A stretch of 64,000 nt of DNA from Paraescarpia echinospica. Its lineage: Eukaryota; Annelida; Polychaeta; Sabellida; Siboglinidae. The notes below the pieces were generated by a model that was not told the DNA's origin, made no database searches, and saw only the letters and a list, made by a program, of their open reading frames with translations. Below, piece by piece: positions 12,206 through 23,804 of the stretch. Where the stretch lies: the NCBI GenBank assembly GCA_020002185.1, contig CM034532.1, positions 26,708,911 through 26,772,910 of the forward strand, in the 5' to 3' direction. The position numbers and the translations under genes were made by a program. Every line of letters begins with the position of its first letter. Within the stretch, counting starts at the first letter, position 1.

Positions 12206-14854
12206 ACCCACAACCACATTGTTTACGTTTACGACTGTTGCGCTCGCCCATAAAAATTATGAATTAATGTCAGCCGGAGGCTTAGGGACCCGGATGTTGG
12301 GTTTTGCGTGAACTACGAATAGGGTGGATATTAACTTCGTATTAACTAAGGGTTTCTGGCTGGAAAAACTACTACCATCTGAAGGGAAACCTTTGTATCG
12401 GTCATGTGCAGAAAAGTTGTTTCAGTCAATAACAGAACATATCAATCGCATAATTATCATCTGGTTAACTTACAGTGATAGCTAAACAAATTGGCACTTA
12501 TTTAAAGGGATTCTTTGAGAATTTTAATATCTTTCTAATGTACACAATTATTAGGTAATCCTGTTAATATGATTATTTCATGTAATTCTATGCCTTTATT
12601 TCATTAGAATTATGTTTTATTAATCACTAATGACCCTGACAATATATCGAAAAAATAACTCCGTGTACGCAGAGTTTCTACTTTGGGCCCACCTTCACGA
12701 TCCGTATAAGGCATGCTCATGAATATTCGGAACTGTCCGTCAGATTTCGATTAGCTACGCCGAGTTAATAGATGCAAGAAATACGTCATCAACATGTGTG
12801 TATATGGATTAGCCACCGCCATGCGAATGAGTCGTGACCGATAACATTATCAAAAAGATACGTGGACCAGCTGCTGTTTATGTCACAGATTCAGCAAAGA
12901 AAAGAAGGAAAATATATGGAATAAACGGAGAATGAACATAGCGATAGTTCATGACAGACGGATTGATTTAAAAGAAAAAACACCACCTCTCCAAGCACGA
13001 AGCCGCCGATGGCGAAGCCGATGTCATATTGAATGATTGGCATTGTTTTTGTTGGAATATAAAAACTATGGTACTATCATATTCCTTTTTCAGTAGGTAC
13101 ATCTGGCTATACATTTTGAAGTGAAGTTTTAATGAAACGTTTAGATAACGGAAACTTACAGAAGCCGAGAAACATTCAATAAAGAAACAATTTTATTTGC
13201 ACCATAAATCCAGCTGCTATTTCCATATCCAGTATAAATACATTATACATCACTAATGTAATGGTATTAAGATAGGATAGGTAGTTATGTACTTTCCCAT
13301 CTACAAAAACGTCAATTTTAGTTTAAAAAATGTAGATCTCTAAACAGCATAACATTATTGTCGACAAAATATATTGCATCAGTGTAAAAACATGTTTTAT
13401 TTTGTACTGGGGGTGCACTAATTAATTGTTTTGCCCATCATTTAGAGTAAAATATATTGAATTTGTTTCTGTCGAACTCCTGTTTCGATAAAACATAAAA
13501 TGGCCATTGTATGATGGAAATAAAGTTATAAAATTACAAAACTTTAAAACGCATATTTTAAAACATTGTTTTTAGTCATGATTGGTGTATTTAGCTCAAG
13601 AAGATCCCTAAAACATTTTGAATGTGGTGGAACATTTATATTTTATTAATTTTTTTAATTATTGTAAAAGCAACTTTGTCGACACCTTTTTATACACTAC
13701 TCCCAGTATAGTTCACTTAACACAAACTTGTTTCAACAAATTTTGAAGAATATGCTGTAGAACACAATCCAAACATGATGTGCATAAGAAAGCATAACTT
13801 TTATTATGTACTCCTACTTTGCAACATAATGACGGGATGATGTTCATTTGGACGCACAAATCGTTCGGTTGCACAAATCCATTTGAAACGTAGTGATGTA
13901 CATATTCCCAGCAGAAGCCACATGGAACTTATGTGGCAGAACAAAGTCAGACTTCTTCACTACTGTGTCAGTTAACATTTTGCCCTATTAACAGCACTGC
14001 TATGCATTTTGATACCCAAAGCTAGCAGATGCACACATCCATTTGAAACTCGAAGTGAGGTACAACTTCCCAGTAGATGTCGCACAGAACAGAATGGGGC
14101 AGAACAAAGTCAGACATCATTTTATGTTAGGTGACCCATTGTCCAATTAATGGCACTGTTAAGTAGAGCTCTTAAATTTCCCCCTCTTTCCATCAGCTCA
14201 GCTATTTCCAATGTTCCTGCAAATAAACAAAGTTAAATTTAGGAAATTGAGCCTAGATATGAGTTAACTAACTCAACACTGTGCAGATGAATTCAGTTTA
14301 GATATTGGATTATGGGACTTATTACCAAGTGTACAGCTGGCTAAATGGAAAAGAAATACAAGAGAACCTTGTTATGTTGATTCAGTCACACTAAAATCCC
14401 AATCCATTACTTAGGCCAACTTTAAATTTGCTTCTACATAATTATCTGTATGCATTGGTCATATACTGTGCACTCCAGATAACTCGAAGTTAAGTCAATC
14501 TTTTCCTCGGTCCAGGGCAAATATCCCAATAAGGGGACCTTCTGATAACTTTCTAGTTATCAGAAATTCCATTTATCAGTATTGTCATGGGTCACTGGAA
14601 GTTCGACCTTATCCAGAGTGCACTATATATTTTCCTTTATTTTTGCTCTAAAAATTAATGTTGTATATAATTATACATACGGGCCATTCTCGTGAAAAGT
14701 GTACAGTAACGGTAAAGTAACATGTCAAAAATAAATGCTTAATTTGTTTTTGCGAGTACTATTATTATTAGATGTGCTACTCACATGAAGCAGTGCAACT
14801 TGATCTGATCTATTATTAGATTTAAAAATATATATATTCATGGATAAAAACTTA
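12206..14854. other. Intergenic, AT-rich
   Basis: No gene or complete element recognised. The only structure seen is the imperfect tandem pair at 13872-14121, listed separately. Confidence 0.4.
13872..14121. repeat. Imperfect tandem duplication, period about 160 bp
   Basis: Two units. Each starts CACA(A/C)ATCCATTTGAAAC and ends in GGCAGAACAAAGTCAGAC; the second starts near 14031. They are about 75-80% alike by eye. Confidence 0.6.
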
Positions 14855-15351
14855 GAGTAAGGTGGGGCAAAGCGCCCATGTTGGGGCATAGCGCCCGTGC
14901 CACTATCTTGGCAAACATTGCATTTGTTGGCTCCACATAGCGATCAAATGATTAATGACTGAGTCCTGACGACACATCAACGTGCTATGGCTTTACAGAA
15001 TCGAACACGATGTAAGTACAGCTGATTTACCGTTTCTTTATTATTTGTTATAAGATCGCTTCCATATTAATCAATAAATTGCCCCTAAATGGTTACGAAT
15101 TTGGAAACGCTTGGAATAGCTTTCTACTCTATGATAACCTGCATTTTCATGCCTTCAGTTACGGTGAGCGATAAAAGAAAATGTCATGACTCAAACGTTC
15201 TCAGCATAGTCGCCAGTGGGGCATAGCGCCACCTGTGAATTGGGGCAAAGCACCCATGCCTGCGCGCTATGCCCCAACTGCAATTATTGATATAAAAGTA
15301 ACATCGTGAATATATTTTAGATGGCATGTCGTTGTGTAAATACAATATACA

Positions 15352-15352
15352 T

Positions 15353-15384
<32 letters not shown>

Positions 15385-15433
15385 ATAATATATATATATA
15401 TATATACACACACATATATATATATTATATATA
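15352..15433. repeat. (TA)n microsatellite
   Basis: Long, slightly interrupted TA dinucleotide tract inside the pogo-like element, upstream of the transposase start. Confidence 0.9.
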
Positions 15434-15547
15434 ATCATTGTTTGTGTTTACAATTATTTATAATATTGTGTGTGTGTGTGTGTTTAATTTTAATGATAGA
15501 ATTTTATCAAACGTTCTTGTGATTATTATAAGGATAACAGTTACAGC

Positions 15548-17594
15548 ATGTTCAGATTGAGAGACAGCAAGGTTCGAACGTACAAAAGAAAGTCTACACA
15601 GGGGTCGTATGGGTCTGAACGACTGGCGTTAGCTGTAGCGGCTGTCCACGAAGGACAGAGTATACGAGGTGCAGGGGCAGATTATGGAATACCAAGGCGC
15701 AAACTAAAGCGCCATTGCTCTGGTGTTGTACAGCTCCCTGGCGTTGTTGCTATGGGTAGCAAGCGTTGCGTATTCTCAAGTGCCTTTGAAGCACAATTGG
15801 TAGATTATGCAAAGGAGATGGTCAAGAGAATGTACAGATTGACAACTATTGATGTCAGGCGTTTGGGTTACGCTGTTGCCGCAAAATTGGGCATACAGCA
15901 CCATTTTGATGATGAGCGTGGGCTAGCTGGAAAGGACTGGCTGTCAAATTTCATGAAGCGCCACCCAGAGTTGTCGATTCGTGCGCCAATTTCCACTAGC
16001 CTGGCCCGTGTCGAAGGTTTCAACCGCGGTGCAGTTACGGCGTTTTTTTGCTTTGTACAAAGATGTCATGCAAGGAGGGGATCACAGAGCTACTGTCATT
16101 TGGAACTGCGATGAAACTGGCTTCACGACGGTAGCGAAGGCGGGGAAGGTCGTATGCGAAACTGGAACAAGGCAGGTGCGAAAGGTTTCGAGCGGTGAGC
16201 GTGGAAAGAACATTACCGCGCTGTGCTGTATAAGCGATGCCGGTTCTTACATTCCTCCGCTGTTTGTGTCCCTCGCAAGAGAATGGTGGAGGCCCTCATG
16301 AACAGTGCCCCTACTGGTTCGATTGGTGCAGTGAATGATCGCGGTTCAGGCTATATCGACTCAGATATGTTCATGAAGTGGCTCAAACACTTCGTCGCGA
16401 TGGCCGGCTGCACCAAAGACCATCCACACGTACTTCTGTTGGATGGACACGAAAGCCATAAAAACACTTGAGGCAATAGACTTCGCCCGGGAACATGGGG
16501 TCATATTGCTTACATTTCCACCACAATGCGCACACCGGCTCCAACCGCTCGACCGGACATTTTTTTTAAGTCACCGAAGTCTGCGTTCAGCCGTGACAAC
16601 TGGCTTACATCCAACAAGGGACGTGCCATCACCCAATATGATGTGATGGCATCACCCAGTATGATGCGAGCAAGCATACAGTTCTACTGCTTCAGTGCAG
16701 TCTGCCGTCAAAGGGTTTGCAACGTGCGGCTCGATGCAGAATTAATGTACTTGAATTGCCTGTCGATACTCCTCAAGTCACAGCCCTGGATGTGGTCGTC
16801 GCTTAGGTTGCCGGCACCCGAGTCACCACCTCTCCACCTACTGTCCCGGCAATCTCAGCATCACACCACCCCATAGCAACCAGCTCTCGAAAGCTCCAGT
16901 CTGCATGTCGCTGCCACCCATGTCGTCACCGGACACGTTGCCCCCCACTGAAGCAGCCAGCGCTCCAGGTGTCGCCACTGGTGTATCTACACCGGCAGTT
17001 TCTATCGAACATCTTACAAGTCCTGCAGGATCTGAAGGTGACATTCGCGCTATTATGAGCTGCTCGCCACCACCGCCGAACAAGAAGCGTAAACATGTAG
17101 CGATAAGAACCACCAGTGTCGTGCTGACTTCTTCGCCATACAAGTTAATTGCTGAGAAGAAACGCGACATGAAGAAACCAAAATATTCGCTGGTGGTAAA
17201 GAAAATCAGCGAGATCAAGCTGCCCAAGTCAGCACAAGAGCCTACTGCTGGTCCGTCTGGGATGTCAAACCAAGAAAAGAACACCGACGAAGACACAGAA
17301 TGCGTCGTTTGCTGCGAGCCTTACGCCAACAGCAAGTCCAGAGAGGTGTGGCTTCAGTGTCTGAGCTGCAAGAAATGGGCACACGCCGCGTGCACTGCAG
17401 GCGACCCATACTACATTTGCCACAACTGTGAATCAGACTCAGACTATTTGGATGAACAAATTCAACAGCACGTCGTCATAGCACATGTCGCTACACTGAA
17501 GCCATCAGCGAACTGCATTCAGGTTCCCTGGTGCGATATCGTTCTTTGTTCGTGTTTCATTTGGTTTGTAGGCTGCATTTTGTATGTGCATTAA
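15548..17594 (+). pseudogene. Transposase: HTH_psq + DDE + C-terminal PHD finger (frameshifted)
   Basis: DNA-transposon transposase that would bind the terminal repeats and cut at TA. Starting at ATG 15548: a Pipsqueak-type helix-turn-helix (TYKRKSTQGSYGSERLALAV, then SIRGAGADYGIPRRKLKRH), a CENP-B-like second HTH region, then the DDE core with WNCDETGF (first Asp, about 16107), HVLLLDGHESH (second, about 16440) and FPPQCAHRLQPLD (third region, about 16545). A serine/proline-rich linker with basic KKRKH and KKRDMKKPK patches follows, then a PHD-like finger: CVVCCEPYA..WLQCLSCKKWAHAAC..YYICHNC (about 17300-17440), and a hydrophobic tail. The frame breaks near 16043-16049 (T7), 16271, 16460 (A run) and 16560 (T8), mostly in homopolymers, so it cannot be read as one protein as given. 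Confidence 0.82.
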
Positions 17595-18842
17595 ATAGAG
17601 TTCTGTATCCTTGTTATTAGATAATCATTGTGTAGCCTACTGATAAAAAATACATGCAATTCTACATGGGGCATAGCGCCCATCCTATGTGCGCTTTGCC
17701 CCACCTACGGGGCAAAGCGCCCAAATCGGGTGCATGCACATAATTAATCACACTACAAAAACGTATTATTCGAATCATGTCAGATTTGCACGACATATAC
17801 TCAATATAGTTACCGACATATTGTAGATATTTGTAGGTATATTGCATTAAATAGAGCCAACCGTTATGACGATATGTGTTACCCTGGGCGCTATGCCCCA
17901 CCCTACTCTATGTATAATAGAGTGCAGATCTGCAAAATTCGTGCATCGCAAAATTCCGTGGCAACATGGTATTGTGTACTTTTTAACAAACCTAAAACGT
18001 TTACATTGAATGATGACATGCCAGCCAGGTTTACTAACAATCGTAGCTGTAGCATTAAAAACAGTCTGTGAACGTACGAATCTCACATTTTATGTTTCGG
18101 TTCAAATAAGTGGGGAAACGGGGACTTTTCAAAAACAGCTGACTGGAATTTGGAAAGGCAATCCCAGATTTAGCTTTTAGCCAGTTTAGGCAAACAAATT
18201 ACATCCACGACCAGGTTAATCATCTTGTTATGGTTGCATATACTGATATTTTAGTGTGCATTTTCGTTCACTGTATGTCGGGGGACGTTATAATTATATT
18301 TAATCGAAACGTTACTCGGCTGACGGCATTGGGAAGCAGGATAAATAAACAATGCATACTCTTCCTACACTTATAAAAATAGCTGTCATTATGCATTCTA
18401 CAAATTGCTTATTTACTTTGACATTGCTTGAATCAACTCACCTCGAAATCAGACATGTTAGCTGTGTGTGTGACGTCAACGGTCTGTGTGTGTTTCTCTG
18501 CGTGTGCATGAATATTCATTATGCTCGGGCTGCATAATTAATCATCCACGTGGCAACAAGCTCAAAATGATTCGCGTAAACACAACTGTTTATCGGCTTT
18601 TTGCGCAGATAACACCCAAATTATGCATAAACATGTTAGACATAAGTAGCAGAGAAAGTATGGGAAATGAATACGTTTTGATACGGTACACCTCGAATGT
18701 ATATTAGCTAAATAAAGAATCCCTTTAAAGAGCAATTTTAATATTTTAATTACATCAATAATGTGACACCACTATTACAGTTTATGTTTATACTGAACCG
18801 GGATAGACATGCTGAGTGTTGCCATCTAACAGTTGATATTTA

Positions 18843-18917
18843 AAAGGCGGCTTCTGAACCAGACTCTCTTCCCGGCGTAGTCACGCAGCCGGGCGAGAGT
18901 CGGTTAAGCAAGACTAC
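18843..18917 (+). repeat. 75-bp direct repeat, copy 1
   Basis: AAAGGCGGCTTCTGAACCAG ... GCCGGGCGAGAGTCGGTTAA. It matches 19261-19335 at about 85%, 418 bp apart. Possibly the terminal repeats of a short unrecognised element. Confidence 0.65.
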
Positions 18918-19260
18918 TCGAGAAATAAGAGCGTAGGCTATTTCTAGAGTAGCTTCGATTACTCAGGCGCCATGAGGTGGTAGCACGTTTTCGCTCCTCA
19001 CAACTGCCTGGGAAATTAATGCTCTGCCAATGTTACCGGTAGGGCGGCTTTACCCCAGATTCAAGCAGAGACGATGATTGGCTCTCAGACCAACTATGAA
19101 ATAACAAATTAAATAAGGATACACTTTTATCAGATAATACTATACTATATAAACTATTCAACATTAAGCTTATGTTGAAACATGTCACATAAAAATAAAC
19201 AGAAATGAAACGCGGCAAATCCTGACGATAAGTCACATCACATCTAGCGGATAACATTTC

Positions 19261-19335
19261 AAAGGCGGCTTCAGAACCAGACTCGTTTCCCGGCGAAGTC
19301 ACTTAGCCGGGCGAGAGTCGATTAAGCGAGATTAC
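19261..19335 (+). repeat. 75-bp direct repeat, copy 2
   Basis: Second copy of the 18843-18917 repeat; followed at once by TGGCGCCCTCTTGTGATTAT, which resembles sequence at 2650. Confidence 0.65.
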
Positions 19336-19822
19336 TGGCGCCCTCTTGTGATTATATTGCGTCTGTTTCCCACATGTTTCCCCTACGACCTGACAGATCT
19401 TGGGATGAACTGAACTGAACTGAACTGAGCGATTATATTGACAATAATTATTGCTGCAAAAACGATGTTGCGTCGCATTTAGTTTCAGTCCGTCGTGTGT
19501 TGAGTCTGCTAAATTGTCTACGCCTAAGTTTTAAGATATATCTACGACAGCAAGTCGGCTGTTACAATCGACCCCATGGTATGGTCAAGTGTATCACAAC
19601 TAAGGATGGATTGACCCAATTGTAACAATCGTATGCTACAATGCTACACAATTATCTAATTAGCCAGTCGTTGTTTGTTGCCTCTAATGAATATACAACA
19701 ATGTAATCCCCACACGTAGTTGCACTATGTTCATTGCTGAAATGAAATCAAATTAAATATCACTTATGCAAATGAATATTCTTTTAGACATATCCAATAA
19801 GTGAATTTTTACCTTGTAGAGG

Positions 19823-19860
19823 ATTTCGTCAGTGTAACACACCAACTTCTTCAGTATATG
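19823..19860 (-). ncRNA. Hammerhead-ribozyme-like motif in PLE 3' tail
   Basis: On the minus strand CTGAAGA (19854-19848) is followed, after one extra A, by an 8-bp hairpin (GTTGGTGT / GTT loop / ACACTGAC, with two G-U pairs) and then GAAA (19827-19824). This is the order of the hammerhead core. A 4-bp stem III (ATCC with GGAT about 25 nt later) is possible. The extra A and a weak stem I make it probably degenerate. Hammerheads are a known feature of PLE terminal repeats. Confidence 0.35.
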
Positions 19861-20119
19861 TGACGTATCACGTCATCGAACATGTCAGATAATTCGTATT
19901 TCCCCTCGCCTTGGCTGATTTGTGTTCTGATCTTTCTGATCCATATGGCTTCGTTTATCTGTCGTGTTCTTCTGCTGGCTTCCTTGTCCACTATTTTTGT
20001 TCCCTCCCAGTCTGTGATATGATTTTGTGCTGTTGCGTGGTCTGTGAGGGCGGATTTTGTATGGTCGACATTGATCTTTTTCTCGCTCCTCGTGTATTTC
20101 TTTTTCGTTGTGTTGTCTA
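19851..20119 (-). pseudogene. PLE GIY-YIG endonuclease, C-terminal half
   Basis: Encodes KSALTDHATAQNHITDWEGT, then RQINEAIWIRKI and a final YELSDMFDDVIRHIY. This is the His, Ala-Glu/Ile-rich second half of the GIY-YIG nuclease that PLEs carry after the RT. It is cut off from its first half by the gypsy insertion at 20120. The stop near 19851 fits the natural C-terminus. Confidence 0.8.
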
Positions 20120-20367
20120 TATTGTGCGCGGCACTTACTTGGGCAGGCACAATGGAGTAGCCCGCAGCGGAGGCCGAAGGCCGACGGGAGCGTCTCCTCG
20201 ATGAGGGGCTGTGCTTCTCGGCGGCGGCGTCGGCGGCGGCAATACGAACTCCTTGCTATTGTGTTGCACGGGTATTTATAGGGTGTGTGTGTGTATTGTT
20301 AGGGTGTAATGCGGTTGTGCGTACTTATCTTGGGTGTGACCTAATTACAGTGCTGCTCCGCACTACA
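20120..20367 (-). repeat. 3' LTR of gypsy element
   Basis: Matches 28331-28572 along its length. On the minus strand it begins TGTAGTGCGGAGCAGCACTG and ends at GCGCACAATA. It carries GCC/GGC triplet runs and a (TG)n stretch that differ slightly in length between the two LTRs. Confidence 0.9.
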
Positions 20368-20380
20368 TTCCTCCCCATCA
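20368..20380 (-). other. Polypurine tract next to 3' LTR
   Basis: The minus strand reads GATGGGGAGGAA immediately before the LTR start, the position and composition expected of the plus-strand primer. Confidence 0.7.
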
Positions 20381-21049
20381 TAAAAAAGAACGGGATATAT
20401 TACAGGGAACATATTTTTCATATTATGTAATTATCGAGTAATTATAATACAAAATGTAACATTTAATTATTACCCAAGACCGTGCATACACCCTACACAA
20501 AGACAATTCGCTCAAGGTGACAATTAAACACATATAGCTTTAGAATTATCTAAAATATATTTTTAAAGGGTATTTCCGTATTATTACCTTAACTAAACCC
20601 GAACACCAACATAATATATATTAATACAGTTGATTAATCCCAACCACAATATGTCAATAGTTACATAATATAACAAAACGACTTTATCGAAAATGACTTG
20701 TCACTTCCAATAAAGAAATAGGTATGTACACAAAATTTGTCTACACAAATTTATCTACACTAGAAGATATTATGTTCTAGAACCCGGACACCGGCAAGCG
20801 TTCTAGGTTACTAGATTGTGTCTGTGCGTATGTGTAGGTTACTAAATTGTGTCTGTGCGTGTATGTGTATGCGTGTAGTGTGCGTGTATGTGTATGCGTG
20901 TAGTGTGTGTTGCCCATTTAGATGTTACTCCGTGGTATACAGGAGGAGTGCATCGAGGCCGTAGAATTTACACGCATTCAGGCGGCTCGCTTCCACCACC
21001 ATATCAGTAGTTAAACCCTTCAACGAGGCCACCGTCTCTCCTACGGTAA
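20381..21049. other. Gypsy 3' region where the integrase is missing
   Basis: AT-rich with TG-repeat-like stretches near 20820-20910. No HHCC zinc finger, DDE core or chromodomain could be found on the minus strand. A 64-codon frame at 20925-21119 shows no integrase motif. Confidence 0.6.
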
Positions 21050-23730
21050 TTATGTTCCATGGGTGGTTCGGGCCAGTTGTTCCTGGTGGTTGAAGATATG
21101 GCGCATCTGACTCCAGCATCCGCTATCCGACCATCTAGCTTCATCGACATCTACAGTCGGAGATACATCGTCACACCGTACTACTAATGGTGTTACGTCA
21201 TCGATATGGGATTCAAACCTATCCCAACTAGCGTGTAGTTTACTACAGTACCTACAACCACCACATGGTAAAGTCAAATCTCTTAAAGTCACGTTATAGT
21301 GACACTGCTCTCCGCTTAAATTCGTGACAACCCATCTGCATTGTCGTGTAATTTACCTGGACGATGCAGGATTTTCATGTCAAACTGACTAACTACTTCT
21401 AACCACCTAGCGAGTTGTCCTTCGGTGTATTTAAAGCTCATTAGCCAAGTCAAACTGTTATGGTCAGAACGTACTACAAACAGTTTCCCAAGGAGATAAA
21501 ACCAAAACTGGTTTAAAAAAGTGACCACGGCAAGCAATTCCTTTCGTGTGGTACAATACTTTTATTGAGCTGGTGTTAAAATGTGTAAAAAAAACCTTCA
21601 ATATCCGATTCATTGCTCTCTGGTAAGTTACTGGTGCATTACATACTCCTTGTGTCATTCTAACGTGTTCAAACAGGCCATATCTGTCTTGTGGCGATCT
21701 TCTGGTTCAACGTTTATTTGGTAATATCCGCTAGCCATATCTAGTGTGCTAAAGTATTGATTACCCTCCAAATTATCTAGGCATTCTTCAATTAAGGGTA
21801 TTGGGAATGCATCCTTCTGGGTTACAGAGTTTAGTTTCCTGAAATCTACACAATAGCGTAATCCTCCACACCGCTTACGCACGATAACTGGTGCGGCAGC
21901 CAAATTCAAACTCCGATGGCTGTATAATTCCCTGTTCCAGCATAGATTGTAACAGAGTATCCTCTTCCTTTTGAAAACCCAGCGGGGTTCGCCTCATCCG
22001 CATCTTTACAGGAGCCGCATCACCAGTATGAATACGGTGTGTAGTGGCTGTGTAGTTACCCAAGTCTAAGTCGTGCTTTACAGGAGCCGCATCACCAGTA
22101 TGAATACGGTGTGTAGTGGCTGTGTAGTTACCCAAGTCTAAGTCGTGCTTTACAGGAGCCGCATCACCAGTATGAATACGGTGTGTAGTGGCTGTGTAGT
22201 TACCCAAGTCTAAGTCGTGCTTTACAGGAGCCGCATCACCAGTATGAATACGGTGTGTAGTGGCTGTGTAGTTACCCAAGTCTAAGTCGTGCTTTACAGG
22301 AGCCGCATCACCAGTATGAATACGATGTGTAGTGGCTGTGTAGTTACCCAAGTCTAAGTCGTGCTTTACATGAGCCGCATCACCAGTATGAATACGGTGT
22401 GTAGTGGCTGTGTAGTTACCCAAGTCTAAGTCGTCCTTTACCGTAGCCGCGTCACCAGTATAAATACAGTGTGTAGTGGCTGTGTAGTTACCCAAGTCTA
22501 AGTCGTGCTTTGCAAATACATCCTCATAGTCCAATATTAATTTCTTCAGAACTTCAGACTCTGATTCATTGAGTTGTACAATTGATCTTTGGTATAATTC
22601 TTATACACGTGGAGCTGTTTTCCAACAGTCATCTTCCTCTAGCTCATGTTTAGCAATATCCGCTGTTATACTTGACAAAGGTGTTCTGATACTAGGGTTT
22701 GGTGTTAGCCGGCTCTGACAAAGAGCGTGACTTGGCACTAGCACAGTATCGAGCTTTGTTAGTTATGTTTCATCATTGGGCATATCCAATAAACAATCAG
22801 TTATTTCTGTTGACAGCCGGCTCTGACATAGCGCCTGGTTGTCTACAGAATGTCCTGAGTTTGATGGAACGGACTGAGAAGCTGATAGCGTAATTGGTTG
22901 ATCGGTTACCGTGGCTGTTTTACTTCCCTCTTCGCTGTGTACAACAATATCCTGATGTGGGACCATATTTGACGATATCCCCTCAGACTGACCCGAAATT
23001 TCAGTGGCACACGCCAACAACTCCTTAGCGGGAGGTTCATGACACATATGTTTATGATGTTTCCCCCATTTACCACAGAATCTGGGAGCCATACTTGTTT
23101 ATGTCTGTGGATCGGTTCGATGGCAAAATCGCCAGCTGTTGTATTACCCATGTGACATTTAATCATTAGTCCACTGTTTGGTGGTATAGTTGTTTTTTAC
23201 ATAGTTTTACTCGACAGATAACAACTTCTTCATTGGACAGATTCCGCTTCATATTTGCAGGTATTACCTCGTCGCTTATCATGACTATATTGGCATTAAT
23301 GTCTAAAACTGCCCCCACCGATTTCAGGAAGTCTAACCCCACTATGAATGGGTCTGTTGTATCCATTACCAACATATCTACTGGATAGTGATTCTTCCCT
23401 ACTTGAATGGTATGTTGGGAGAGTAATTTCCCTTCTGTCTGGATGTGCCCTACACCTCGTACCAATACTCGAACTTGACTGAACAGGAATGTTAAGATTC
23501 TTAAGGAGTTCCTCACTAATTGTTGTTGCTTGAGCGGCCGTATCGACCACTGCTGATATTATCTTACCCTTAATGGTCTCTGGACGTTTAGCCTCATATA
23601 CTGTGACATTTTCTGGTGTATCTGTCCTTATTTTTGTGTTATTTTTACATTCCGTTCCATTCTCCAAATGATTTACAGAGGTACTCACATGTGTGGTTAA
23701 CTCAGAGTCACTGTCAAAACAAATAAGCAT
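21050..23730 (-). pseudogene. Gypsy pol: protease, RT and RNase H remnants
   Basis: Several frames. Protease at about 23500-23580 has VVDTAAQATTIS, a DTAA variant of the active-site DTG/DSG. A spacer with a Cys/His segment follows (about 22760-23160), then the pre-RT linker amplified as a 72-bp repeat. RT fingers read RKRCGGLRYCVDFRKLNSVT and the palm STLDMASGYYQINVE (21655-21909). After NAPVTYQRAMNRILK (about 21600) the frame jumps to KELLAVVTF-like sequence and VVRSDHNSLTWL (RNase H, about 21400-21530). The YxDD block, thumb, connection and early RNase H are therefore deleted. GGCRYCSKLHASWDRFESHI (about 21220) is the usual segment ahead of the integrase, which is absent. Confidence 0.82.
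22005..22508 (-). repeat. 72-bp in-frame minisatellite in pol (7 copies)
   Basis: Unit starts at 22005, 22077, 22149, 22221, 22293, 22365 and 22437, a period of exactly 72 bp and so 24 codons. On the minus strand each unit encodes HDLDLGNYTATTHRIHTG plus DAAPVK, normally a single segment between the spacer and the RT fingers. Inner copies are nearly identical; the outermost (22437) has the most substitutions. The reading frame is open through all copies (21875-22534). Confidence 0.95.
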
Positions 23731-23804
23731 TTCAGTATTATATTTGTCATGATTCAGGCCTTGTTTCCCTGGGGATAGACTCTGGCCATCTAGTCTAGCC
23801 CTTA

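Larger units (their letters stand above)
14855..17908 (+). mobile_element. pogo-like (Tc1/mariner group) DNA transposon, 3.05 kb
   Basis: Both ends abut TA (14853-14854 and 17909-17910), as expected for a TA target duplication. Terminal inverted repeats are GAGTAAGGTGGGGCAAAGCG (left, from 14855) and the near-complement GCTATGCCCCACCCTACTC (right). Nine copies of a 12-14 bp motif, GGGGCA(A/T)AGCGCCC, in either orientation occupy the termini: 14864, 14883, 15218, 15242 and 15264 on the left, 17668, 17691, 17709 and 17886 on the right. Between them is a transposase frame with HTH_psq, DDE and PHD regions. A TA-rich microsatellite (15352-15433) precedes the ORF. Confidence 0.88.
17909..19737. 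other. Intergenic, contains a 75-bp direct repeat pair
   Basis: No gene recognised. It carries the paired repeats at 18843 and 19261 and a short pentanucleotide tract at 19406-19428 (GAACT x about 4-5). Confidence 0.4.
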
